Part shown: one piece after another, positions 1-10,223 of the stretch
Position numbering within the stretch: position 1 is the stretch's first letter
Layout: every line of letters starts with the position of its first letter
DNA from: Paramacrobiotus metropolitanus
Taxonomy: Eukaryota > Tardigrada > Eutardigrada > Parachela > Macrobiotidae
Length of the DNA: 64,000 nt
Direction: 5' to 3'
Assembly: GCF_019649055.1 (NCBI RefSeq)
Contig: NW_026570223.1
Span: forward strand, 124,001-188,000
Notes under the pieces: model-generated
Databases searched by the model: none
Told to the model about the DNA's origin: nothing
What the model saw: the letters and a program-made list of their open reading frames with translations, nothing else
Position numbers and translations under genes: made by a program

Positions 1-34
1 AGTGAAACCGGAATCCGCCAGAAGAATCGCTTAC

Positions 35-1062
35 TTTTTAATGATCTGTCGTTCGTAAATGTCGAAATACGAACATAATTCCATCAGAATATCCTCGGTT
101 ATATCTTCGAAATTACTCGTATAGTCAGCACAAACATCGGCTGCGGATGAAACGTAAACATCACGCTCCATTGCAGTTTTATCAATAGCAAGGGCATAAG
201 CCAGCAGCTCTTGTGGAATGTCTTCACAACCTTCCGACCAAACCGACTCGAGCATATCGCGCCGGCACAGCACTACAGCAACGTCGTTTTGAATGCCCAT
301 TAACACCGTCCCGGTATGGTTCATCCAGCGGTATCGAAACTCAGAGTTGTTGCAGTGCCGAAGAGCTTCAATGGATGCGGGTGAGAGATTGACGGTTACC
401 TTCTGGACCGTCTCCGCGGTCGCCGCATTACGGGGTACACGCTGTCGCAAACGTCGACGCTGCCAGAACGGTCCGTCGTTAACCACCAGTGAATTATCGA
501 AAGCGTTACTGGTCACGGTCGCCAACTGCCACCCGTTGCCGGTTGGTCGACCATCCCATTCCGGGTAGACCCAGCCCGTCTGCGATTGGAGGGATAGAAC
601 TTTACATGGGTACCATCTGCAGAAATTAATTCGCAACGTTGCAAGTTGACATCCAAAATGAATTTAGGTAGTAATATTTTCCCGTTTCCGGAAGAAATAT
701 GACTAAAATATAACGTAAACGTGCTAAGGTTTTGGCGAAATAAGAAGCGTAATTGTAGGCACTAAAGTTTGAACATGTATGTATATCGAAATGTACCGTT
801 CGGGTTGGTCTTCCGCTAACCGCAGTAACACTTCCATGTTCTCTGCAATGTCGCTCGTGTCAGTAATCTGTTCATCTAAATCGTCGTCCATTATAAAACA
901 TTTGTCGAATGCTACTGTTTCTTGTTGCCGCTTGGAGCAGTTGAAATCCACCAGGAGACCATCTTCCGAGCGATCCACCACAAAGCCGCGCGTGAAATTT
1001 CCATCGGCGTCCAGCACATCCACAGCCAGCTCTTGGCGGACACAGGATAATCGTTTGCACTG
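35..1062 (-). CDS. F-box protein of the local Tudor-like/F-box family, partial and divergent (gene A)
   Basis: Two exons are supported: 1062-797 and 616-35. The splice joins CG to A, so the frame is continuous. The first exon has no in-frame ATG before a stop and begins at a good acceptor (TTCCAG), so an upstream exon is missing from the model. Its first segment (VDVLDADGNFTRGFV...) aligns with the N-terminal barrel of the two intact family members at 10.2-16.6 kb (AVxRDDGxWWLG...). The end of the second exon reads EDILMELCSYFDIYERQII, an F-box helix, and stops at a GTAAGC donor in the same phase as in the other members. The LRR-like C-terminal half must therefore lie beyond the left edge. 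F-box proteins recruit substrates to SCF ubiquitin ligases through Skp1; that role here is inference from the domain. It is the most divergent member of the family. Confidence 0.6.
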
Positions 1063-3691
1063 CTGGAATGTCCATGGAAATCAGCGTTCAGTTGCAAATC
1101 GCGTGGTTGCTTTTATAAAAAAAGAACCAGAACATGGTAGGCTGGCAAGACTAGATGCTAGGGTAAGCGAAAGGATGCAATATTCTCAGTCGTTTCAAGT
1201 TAGCACCAAGCGTAGCGACAGAAACAGTGCCAGGAAGGGAGAGGAAAAATCAATACAACCGCCGACATGTTATCACGCCGCTGTACTGATTATCTGGTGT
1301 GAAGGCCACATCAAAGTCGTATGTATGCGCGAGCTATGCCAGTAAGGCGGTTAATAAAAAGATAAATCCTTTGCGACCATTTTGGCAAACTCATGTTCGT
1401 CTTTTTTTAGTAAAACTTATTGTTTCGCCATAATTATGCTATAAGCTAATCCAGAATACAAGACCTGAACGTATGACACAGCTAAGTTCTGTTGCAGTTT
1501 TCAAATACCATTTGCCGGTACAAGGACAGTATAAAATCGTATACTGCAGCACAACATCATTACTGTATAATAATGTATAATACTAATATTACAAGCGAAA
1601 CCTTTTCCCTTCTTTGTAAGACTTTTATATTGATTGTGTAATTCAGCGTCCGATTAACGGCGCAAAGTAATATGATCATACGAACAGTTATACAGTAGTT
1701 AACTGCATTAAGTGCGTGAGTAAAGCGTGAACGAGATTCTTGTCGTAAAGTAAATTATATTTCGTAATTGCGCTTAAACAGTTTTGACAATTTGATCATC
1801 CTTTTTTAAATTTCGGTGGGTTAAAATGTATAATTAGGTTAAAATGTGAAAATTGCTTTTTTTCTTAAGTTCTTTATTTTATATGGCAAAAACCGTGTTT
1901 TATAAATTAATAAGTTCAGCAAGTGGCCCAGCACAACAAGCAAGCGGTAACAGATACACAAAGCACGACTCTTGAAGAACCTACAGTACCTATGTACAAC
2001 ACAAACGTGTGCTCTTAGTGTACTGCATGATGGCTTGGTTTTACGCTTTGCCTGGATAAACCTTGACCTTATACCGCGCTATCTGAAACCTATCAATCTG
2101 TCAATCTAAGCCATTTTTTGGCTGTACCTACCTGACTTAGCACCCACCGCTTTTAAAATGTAACAATTGCAGTACTCTTTTTCTGATTTTTTAAGTACCT
2201 TTTCATTTTAAACATACAGTAAGCGTAACTTGTTAAAAATGACCTGGGCGAGAGCATTTCCATATAGAACATGCATTATCACCAGTAAGTACAAAAGTGA
2301 CGACAAATTTTTGCGCACGGTTTTCGGAAACTGTAAACGTTTTACGCATTTTACGCTAAATTTGTTAGCGTCATCGGAATATGTTATCTTCCATGTGTTT
2401 TAAGGTGTCACTGTATATATTACAGTTATTAATGATTTGCAAAATCATTAATAACTTTGATATCCGAATGAACCCATCCAGTTCTTTCGGATATCCAAAT
2501 AAAGCAATGACAAAGTACTGCTTTTTTCCTTATGCGTATCGAGCTGTAACAGTGCAATCTGCAAAAGTCACATAGGTATACCGTTAATTTACAGTTAACC
2601 ATTTATATAAGCAAATTACTCTCTGAGATGCGGGGTGTATCGCACCATACGCACATACGTCACCATATTTGCGCTTTTTGTCGTCGCTTTATTTTGTGCT
2701 CCTTGATTTGCTTGTGCTGGATCCCGCGCACGTTGGAATTAAGCTATGACAGAGTATATACTCGCGGAATCCATCTTTATGGCGGCCATTGGCACGCACA
2801 TGTTAAGAGCGTGTCCACTCAGGCACCACCTCGTGTGGTCGACCTGGACTGACCTTTTTGTTTGCTTTGCAGTCGTAATGCTGGGAGTGCAGTCGTTGAA
2901 ACCCCTTCTGCGGGAAAGCTCCGATTGGTGCGCGAACAGTATGTTACACTTTCGTAAAATACCTCAACTGCAGTAGTTACTGATTCACAAAAATCCCCAG
3001 CTACTGTATATAGGGAGAATTCAACTGCTGAGGCAGCACTCCCTGTAATTGCTGCCGTCGCCCGGCTGGAGTTTTACGTTGTGGCTAAACATGGTGCTTA
3101 ATGCTTATGTACTGCCGTAACGTCACACTCCAGCCGGGTGACGGCGGAAAGTACAGGGAATGCCTGCGCCTCTGAAAGCCCCTTATATGCATGTATGCAT
3201 ATTGCATACTCTTCGATCGTGTTATAGGCAATGTGACGTCCAGTATGCCGGCACCGTCATTTGCACCCACTTCCGTTCACAAAGAGCCCTTTCCCAACTT
3301 TGACTGCCAGCCGATGAAGCAGGATGAATGTGATAATATGACCTTACTCATGTGCGTACATTATTATATTGTCTTACAGTAACAACTCAGGTAACACTCA
3401 TACACTCCATAGAATACTGTGCTCATAATACAGTAAGTACTTGTACCTTGAAAAGCATTTCACTTCACCTATAGCGGTTGTAATGATTGTCAGTGCATGA
3501 TTTGAACCACAAAATTCCAATATTGTCTATCACACATATCAAACCACGAGCGTGCCGCTGTCTGAAGTTTGACAATCGCCATACCGTGCAGGATCATAGG
3601 TCGGAAAAATCAAACACTCAAAACTCTCTGTAGCATGTGCGACCGTTAGTATGAGGGTTTATTTAGTCAAAGCTATAAAAACATTTACCAG
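1063..3691. other. intergenic, no gene supported
   Basis: AT-rich sequence with many short homopolymers and no open frame with coding character. It may hold the missing 5' exon of gene A (minus strand) and the missing 5' exon of the LRR gene (plus strand), but neither could be identified. It contains the inverted repeat described separately at 3.04-3.17 kb. Confidence 0.5.
3036..3166. repeat. inverted repeat, about 40-nt arms around a loop of about 40 nt
   Basis: The left arm (about 3040-3078) contains CTCCCTGTAATTGCTGCCGT followed by CGCCCGGCTGGAG. The right arm (about 3118-3165) holds its imperfect reverse complement, CTCCAGCCGGGTGACGGCGG and then TACAGGGAAT. The RNA of either strand could fold into a long hairpin with a few mismatches. 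It may be a foldback/MITE remnant or a small-RNA precursor. No coding function is seen. Confidence 0.6.
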
Positions 3692-4533
3692 AAGGCCAGC
3701 ATCAGCTTTTGACCGTGTCTTCTTTTGGCTGTGACTGTAGGATCCCGGATTGCGTGGGTTGGTCCGTGGTGGACATCAATCTCAAGCACCCAAACCGAAG
3801 TCAAAGCCCGCGAATTTTCCGCAACATCAGCCTGGGCATAGCCACAGTCCGGGAGAATCGCGCTGTCCGGTTGGGTCTGTACGACACCTACCTAACCATG
3901 ACAAAGATGGCCCTGGCGGTAGACTTCCGCTACCTCCCTGAAGGAATGTTCATCCACCAGGCGATAGATCCCATCCGACGCAATGTTATCGAATTCACTT
4001 TGTACAACTGTCATCACCGCTGCACCGGCAAAATGCCAACCTTGAACTTTACCAGTCTCCTGAACTTCACCATCAATAAATGCGACTACAGTTACCGGAA
4101 ACCGTTATCGGTGCGCCGCGATGATTTTGTCCAGAACCCACATTTGCGTTCCATCATATTCAGTGATTGCGTCACCATGGAGCTGGAGCCGTATACCTTC
4201 ACACATATTCCAGATCTGCGTTTGCTGGCACTGGAGAATGACTTCTTCCACTCCTTCTGGATGGAGGAAGAGGGTGCTCGGGATAAACAACTGCGTCTGC
4301 GCCACTGTGATTGTGAATACGCCTGGTTGCGGGATTTTCTCCGGGTCAATCCCGAGTTAATTGCACCGAAGACCGCCGGCCAGCTGTATGAAGTCTGTCA
4401 GGCTGTTAGTCCGGTGGTTATAAAAGAAGACATTTTCGTGCCCATTGACTGCAGGAAGCCGGAACTTCCTCAAAAGAAGAATGGAGTTGATTGGAATGAA
4501 ACTCGCTTTGCCTTTAACAGTGATCCCCAATAA
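3692..4533 (+). CDS. secreted or membrane-anchored leucine-rich-repeat protein (3' exon)
   Basis: An open frame of 280 codons starts at a probable acceptor (TTTACCAG, ending at 3691) and ends in TAA at 4533. There is no suitable in-frame ATG at its start, so a 5' exon carrying the start and signal peptide is missing. The N-terminal part has a Cys cluster (CDCRIPDC) like an LRRNT cap. The middle has degenerate LRRs (for example FTHIPDLRLLALENDFFHSF). The C-terminal part has an LRRCT-type cap: HCDCEYAWLRDFL, followed later by two spaced cysteines (YEVCQ and PIDC). This layout is typical of extracellular LRR proteins, and a recognition or adhesion role is inference. No transmembrane segment follows the cap, so the protein is probably secreted. 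An AATAAA signal lies 29 nt after the stop. Confidence 0.65.
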
Positions 4534-4561
4534 TTTTTTACTCATTACACTGAATAACAGC

Positions 4562-4567
4562 AATAAA
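4562..4567 (+). terminator. polyadenylation signal AATAAA of the LRR gene
   Basis: AATAAA starts 29 nt downstream of the TAA that ends the LRR protein, on the same strand. The position fits a short 3' UTR. Confidence 0.5.
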
Positions 4568-5376
4568 TATTTCTACTGAGAAAGTACACTCGCTTTTGCT
4601 GGCTGCATGACCCAGGCGTATAACTTTTAATGGTTTGTTTGCTCATCTTTCGCAATAACTGCTTAGTTTTTAAAGGCACAAAGGTGAATACGGATAAGTT
4701 CTGCCTCTGACTTTTAACGCCGGTAAATTATTCGCAGTAAGATTATAATAATAAGATGAAGAAAACCTATTATCCGCCATTTGATGAGATTTAAAAAGTC
4801 GAACTTACTGTTGGCCATTGTCTGTTGATCAGCAAGCAGCGGAAGGCTCGAAGGGGATGACTGGCGGATAGACACCATAATTTTCGAAACCGCAGAGCAT
4901 TTAAAAGACCTTGGCTAAACTTTGTTCGACAATGTTTTTTGTAGTGCTACAGGGCTTTCCAGTTACAGATTTCGCTAAGATTTACTTTTTAGCTGTAGAA
5001 CCTCATAAAGGGCGAAAAATAATAAGTCAAAGTAACGACGAATGTTGGACTCGAGGTGTTGGTGGTACTACTACCAGCGATACAGTAAATTCCCAAGATC
5101 CAGCTGAGACAGCGAGCGAATTCTCAAAACGTTTTCATAACAGGCACGTTAGCGGTTAAATGATAGAATCCATATTAATTACACCATGCTGGTAGCTCGA
5201 ACCACTTGAACAGCTGCACAAACAAATGCACGCACTTTGTATGAGACTTGTTGTGATAATGGCTAGGATCGGGCGCGTTCCAAACGTCAGGCGTGAGTGT
5301 TAGCAGTCGGGAAAAGCAAGCTGCTTCCCTATTATCTGCTGCAACCGCTCACCGAATTGCAGTCATTGTTACTAAG

Positions 5377-6925
5377 ATGGCGGTTAAACCAGCCGTTATC
5401 CGAAAAATCCTTACGATCCATAACACTTGCTGGTTGTGTCTGATGTTCGCATGCGGTTACTTTTGCTATCCTGTCAGCGTAATCGCAAAAAATCGTTTAG
5501 TTCGATATATTTTGGCTTTTACACTGGGCCTGCGTGTTCTGCTGCAGTTTGGAGCTAACCTTGTGCCGCAGGCTCACGCACTTCATGGCGAAGGCGCCTG
5601 GACACAGAAGAATATATCGCGTACGCTACTGTTATTACCAGGTTTGTTGATATTTCCGTACACACGATTTGGTTGTGCTGTGCACATCTGGCGTCATGCC
5701 GGTTTTTTATCGTGTAATGCGCGTGGACTGGCCAAATCATTGTCCAGTTTTATTCAGGTCACTGACTTGGTTAAGGTTTTATCACTGTCTGTCTGTCTGT
5801 TGGGGCTGTTTCCAGGGACAAATTTTATCACTAACTTTTCCAATCTGACCCGTGATGTGACAGACGAGGCAGCCAAATACCATGACATTTTTGGGACATA
5901 TAGCACAGGGTTTGTCGTGCTCTTGGACGCGCTGTTTATCCTGTCCGTTGTTGGTTACGAAACGGTTTTGTGCACGCTAATCTTATTTCCCGTTATGGAG
6001 GGACTGCATCTGTCGGCGCTATGCCGCACCATCCGCTCCCTGTTCTTCAACGCTCCACACGACGCCGCGGCCGTGCAAGGGATTTTGGATATACATATGG
6101 CTGATGTACAGCGCCTGTCCACATATAATCAGCATTCGTCGTGGTTGAATTTTTTTACCTTTACGGAGACACTGCTGAGTGCGCTGTCATATCTGCAAGT
6201 CGTTCTCGACGACGCTATGGCACAACGTTCCATACCGATGGGATTAATGCGCATGTTTTTTGTAATGGATTGCCTCATGATATCAACACAACTGACGGCA
6301 CTGGTGTATGTTAATGAAAAGGTGACAAAATGTTGCCGTATACCAGGAGGCCCCTTTTGCGGCTGAACCAGTGTTGCAGAAATGCGTTTTCCTAACTTCG
6401 GTATCTTACTCATTCTTTCTTTAGGCAGAGCGCGTTATCGATACTCTGCGCGAAATATTAGCGTTCCAGCAACCACATTCGGATACTGCGACGACGGTGA
6501 AGCAACATATACTGCGCGTCGTAGCTGTGGAACCACAAATAACGCTTGCTGGAGTTCGAGTGGATCGCGAACTCGCCACCGCGGTAACCTCAAAAAAATT
6601 CTGCACGTTAAACCGTCTTTGCCTCTTAATCGCCCACATCATTGCTGCAAAGCGGATTTCTGATAATGGTCGCTACGGGACTTTTACTGCTCGAAAACTT
6701 ACTACTTTATTTTAAATAACGCTATAGTGAGTTATTTAAAATCGCCATGCATTAGGCCATTATCGCAGAATCGAGGCCATTATCGAACCATATTTTAACC
6801 GCTTACACGGAAATGCTTGACATGACGGTATCGTATCACAACATTAATATGGCTCCTTGCAGATTGCATGCAGTGTCTGTGGATACGCTTTGTTGATAGC
6901 GGAATTGAGCGATAAGAGCCGGTAA
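5377..6925 (+). CDS. multi-pass chemoreceptor-like protein 1 (gustatory-receptor-like family)
   Basis: Three exons: 5377-6321, 6425-6583 and 6863-6925, with phase-0 introns and 388 aa. The start is the ATG of MAVKPAVIRK; the frame stays open upstream but with no earlier ATG. The first exon has about six hydrophobic segments. The 159-nt second exon is hydrophilic. The 63-nt last exon encodes a final hydrophobic segment (CSVCGYALLIAELS). A large first exon with phase-0 3' introns and a last helix in a tiny exon recalls arthropod gustatory receptors, but the classical TYhhhhhQF signature is absent, so the family link is inference. Two paralogs with identical exon lengths lie at 8.2 and 19.3 kb. 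Conserved family motifs include HNTCWLxLMFACGYFC, FPVMEGL, LTFTET and YVNEK. The likely location is the plasma membrane of sensory cells; the ligand is unknown. Confidence 0.72.
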
Positions 6926-8238
6926 ACCTGGCGCAGATTTGGGAAAATGTAGTGGACAGCAAAGCGCCTCCCCATATGACTCCTGCCGTTATCGCGTTTA
7001 GATCCAGCTAAAGTCCAAGAGGGACACACCTCGTTGTCGGCACTTGTCGCAGCTCACAATCGGTCCGCTCACCGTTGGGGAAGTCCACCTAGTCCCACCG
7101 TGAAAGGTGACGTCTTGTAAAAGATTCGTTGTGTTGCTACGTAAAAAGAACATAGAGTAGTAATTCCTTACATACGACTGATACGAGGAACACAACACCA
7201 GCCTTGGTATGCTACAGAAAAGCGCAAAAAGTAATTAATGTTAACTGTATGTGCAACTTCCAAATAAATCAGACAGATATGTATTCTGGTACACCTCTTG
7301 ATTCTTGTAATGTTTATCGTTCTTGACAACGGCGTGCAGGTATGCTTATCAAAAATCTAACAAATACGGAATCAGAATATGAGTGCCAAGGGAAAGAATT
7401 TTAACAAAGTACAGTATCCAACGGCGAAAAAAACAAAGCCTGAAAAGCATCCATGAGTGTACGGAGGATGTATGCGACAAGAGCGTCTTTTTGCATGTTG
7501 TCTCCAGCTTTCCCGCCAATATAATTTTGATATAATTAATATATGTACCAATACAACTCACAATCACTTCATCGGCTCATCCAACAGAACAGCGCAACTT
7601 CTTTTCGCAGTCATGGAGAATTCATCAAGCCTGAATTACAGTAGTACGAGTTCAATCAGTGCTATGTGCTAAGACCCTTTTGGCATTTCTAAGTTTTGTT
7701 GGTTTGTTTATTTTTTCGAGATTTTGGTTTTAAAGATAAAAATCTGTCTATGAACAAGTTCTACAACTGCCAGATGTCAAAACTGCTCTAGTTCTGAAAC
7801 ACTTTCCTTTTATTTTTTTTCTGTTCAGTGACCACAGTATGATACAGCTAGCTGAACTGGGAAGAGCGAAGAGCGATATGCCGTGCTTGAGGTAAGAGAA
7901 GTGCCATCGTACGAGTAACTCACAATGTCGGCTACCGAGCCGCTGAACCAGCGATCAAATTCGCAAAATGTTTTGTACAACAAGCACATTAGCAGCTAAA
8001 TACTAACATACAGATGAAGAAACTCTAGAACCGGCGAGGCAACTGCACAAACACATGCTGAACGGTCATACAAAACCAACTTTATTAAATTCTGACGGTT
8101 AGAGCTGGTACTCGAAAACGGTAAACGTCAGGCGCCGATGAGCGTTCGAGTTTAGTAAAAACACAATGCATTTTCTATCACTGTTCAAAGAATTTACCAA
8201 GTTGCATTAACTCTTCTGTTACTCGAATTCTTAATGGC
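6926..8238. other. spacer between tandem chemoreceptor-like genes
   Basis: The first part continues the similarity to the 3' flank of the next gene (CTGGCGCAGATT shared just after the stop). About 7430-7530 weakly resembles 18290-18370, the 3' side of the decayed F-box fragment, so an old duplicated piece may lie here. About 7900-8160 resembles the region upstream of the first receptor (4.95-5.3 kb), showing that the duplicated unit included 5' flank. No open frame has coding character. Confidence 0.4.
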
Positions 8239-9742
8239 ATGGCTGTAACATCGGCTGTAAAACGAAGGATCCTAACGGTACACAATACGTGCTGGTTAGG
8301 CCTGATGTTCGCCTGCGGCTACTTTTGCTTTCCCATCAGAACAATCGCTAAAACTCGTGTATTTCGTTACATTGCGACGTTTACGCTGGGTGTGTGTGTT
8401 CTTCTGCAGTTTGGCGCCAACCTCTTGCACGTAACTCGCTTAATCCATGCTGGTAGTATTATACAAAAGAGTCTGTCGAGTACGCTGTTGATAATACCTG
8501 GTCTGTTGATTTTTCCGCTGACGAGGTTTTCCTACGCTATATATATCTGGCTTCATGCCGGGTTTTTACCGCGTAATGCACAGGCACTATCTGAATCACT
8601 GTCCATTCTTCTCCAGGTTACGGACGTAGCTAAAATCTTATCACTGTCCATCTGTCTGCTGGCACTTTTTCCTGGGACAAATTTCATTACCAACTTCTCT
8701 AATCTGCCAAGTCTGACGGCGAATCTGGCCGCCAGGTATCATTATATTTTTGGCGCATTTAGTACACCCTTTATAATGTTCATGCTCACGCTGCTTATAT
8801 TGTCCATTGTGGGATACGAAACCGTTTTATGCACGCTAGTTGTGTTTCCGGTTATGGAAGGACTACAGTTGTCGGCACTATGTCATAACATCCACTCTTC
8901 GATTTCTTACACTCCTTACGATTCCGCAACTGTGCAGAAAATGCTGGATAGACATTTAACTATTGTACTGCGTTTGTCGGCATATAACTCGCATATGTCA
9001 TGGTTGAATTTCTTGACCTTTACGGAGACGCTGTTCAGTGCGTTATCGTACCTTCAAGCCGTTCTCGACGACGCCATACTGGCACAACGTTCCACACCAA
9101 AGTCAATGTGGTTGTTTTTTGTAATGGACTGCCTTATGATAACGACACAGGTGTTGGCACTTGTATATGTTAATGAAAAGGTAACCAAAGTTGACCCAGT
9201 GAATTTATACAGAAGGATCACTTTTGCGGTGGCAGTAATGCTGCGTTTTTACGATTTTTCTTCGCTCATTATTCTTTAGGCAGAAAACGTTATCGATACT
9301 CTGCGCAAAATATTAGCATTCCAGCAGCCATGTTCGGAGATTGTGACAGTGGTAAAGCAACATATATTGCGTGTCGCTGCTGTGGAACCACAAATAACGT
9401 TTGCTGGAATTCGAGTGGATCGCGAACATGCCACCGCGGTAAACTTTACGAAATGACGTAGACTGTTTTGTTACTTTAACGTGAACGCTTAGACCACATA
9501 ACTGCAAGAAGTGCATATTGGATAACGATCTCGGTGGTTTCCAAAACTTATGCGTTCTATATCATTATTATGAGCATGGATTGTAACACCACCTGACACT
9601 TCGGAACTGGCCATTTTTGCGCGATAGTTTAACCGTTAACATAAAAAGGCTTGGTGTGACACTAACATCGTCCTTGCAGATTGCATGCAGTGTCTGTGGA
9701 TACGCTTTGCTAATAGCGGAATTGAGCGATAAAAACCGGTAG
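8239..9742 (+). CDS. multi-pass chemoreceptor-like protein 2 (tandem duplicate)
   Basis: Three exons: 8239-9180, 9280-9438 and 9680-9742, giving 387 aa. The ATG begins MAVTSAVKRRIL. An ATG five bases upstream (8234) is in another frame and quickly stops. The protein aligns along its whole length with the copy at 5.4 kb, including GTNFITNFSNL, YETVLCTL, FPVMEGL and LDDA. The introns are at identical sites and phases, and exons 2 and 3 have exactly the same lengths. The last exon is almost identical to its neighbour while the first exon has diverged clearly, which suggests local gene conversion. The predicted topology is seven hydrophobic segments, the last in exon 3. No frame damage is seen, so it is probably functional. 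The ligand is unknown. Confidence 0.72.
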
Positions 9743-10223
9743 TCCTGGCGCAGATTGGCGAAAACGAAAGGACAGCAACACTTCTTCCTGCTGCTGCTCG
9801 CAGTTTCTCCATTTACTCTTCACCTACTTGAAAGAAAGATATCAGATTGATGTGGCTCCACCCCGCTCCCCTTTGAGGAGAGTCCACCTACCTAGTCCCA
9901 CCGAGGAGATGATCTCATGCAAATGAAGTGTTGCATTGCTACGTTAACACTAAAGGCGTAATGCACCAGCCTGGTACAATATGTCACAGAATGACGCACA
10001 ACGAAATTAATGTTTGTAGTGCAACCTACAAATACAGTGAATGAAGCAAGTGTCTAGTTTCGTCCACCATCCGATTCTTTTATTTTGTATCGTTATTGAT
10101 AATAAAATGCATTTACGTACGGGCTTCTATGCTAATAGACATGGCATAAGAAATATGAGTTCACCGTATTATAACAGCAACCCAATCTTCACAATCCAAT
10201 TCGTACCACTGCACCACCATACT
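9743..10223. other. intergenic, convergent gene ends
   Basis: This lies between the stop of chemoreceptor-like gene 2 (plus) and the stop of F-box gene B (minus). The first part keeps similarity to the 3' flank of chemoreceptor-like gene 1. No open frame with coding character and no clear repeat was found. Confidence 0.4.

Noticed and set aside
779-1345. 188-codon plus-strand open frame
   Set aside because: Overlaps antisense to the F-box gene A exon, which is supported by homology. The plus-strand product is Ser/Arg-rich without motifs.
5293-5376. Upstream extension of chemoreceptor-like gene 1
   Set aside because: Begins with GTG, not ATG, and paralogs start at the position of ATG 5377.
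6713-6750. Perfect 12-bp inverted repeat (ATTTTAAATAAC / GTTATTTAAAAT) as transposon ends
   Set aside because: Too short, AT-rich, and lies in an intron without target duplication. Probably chance.
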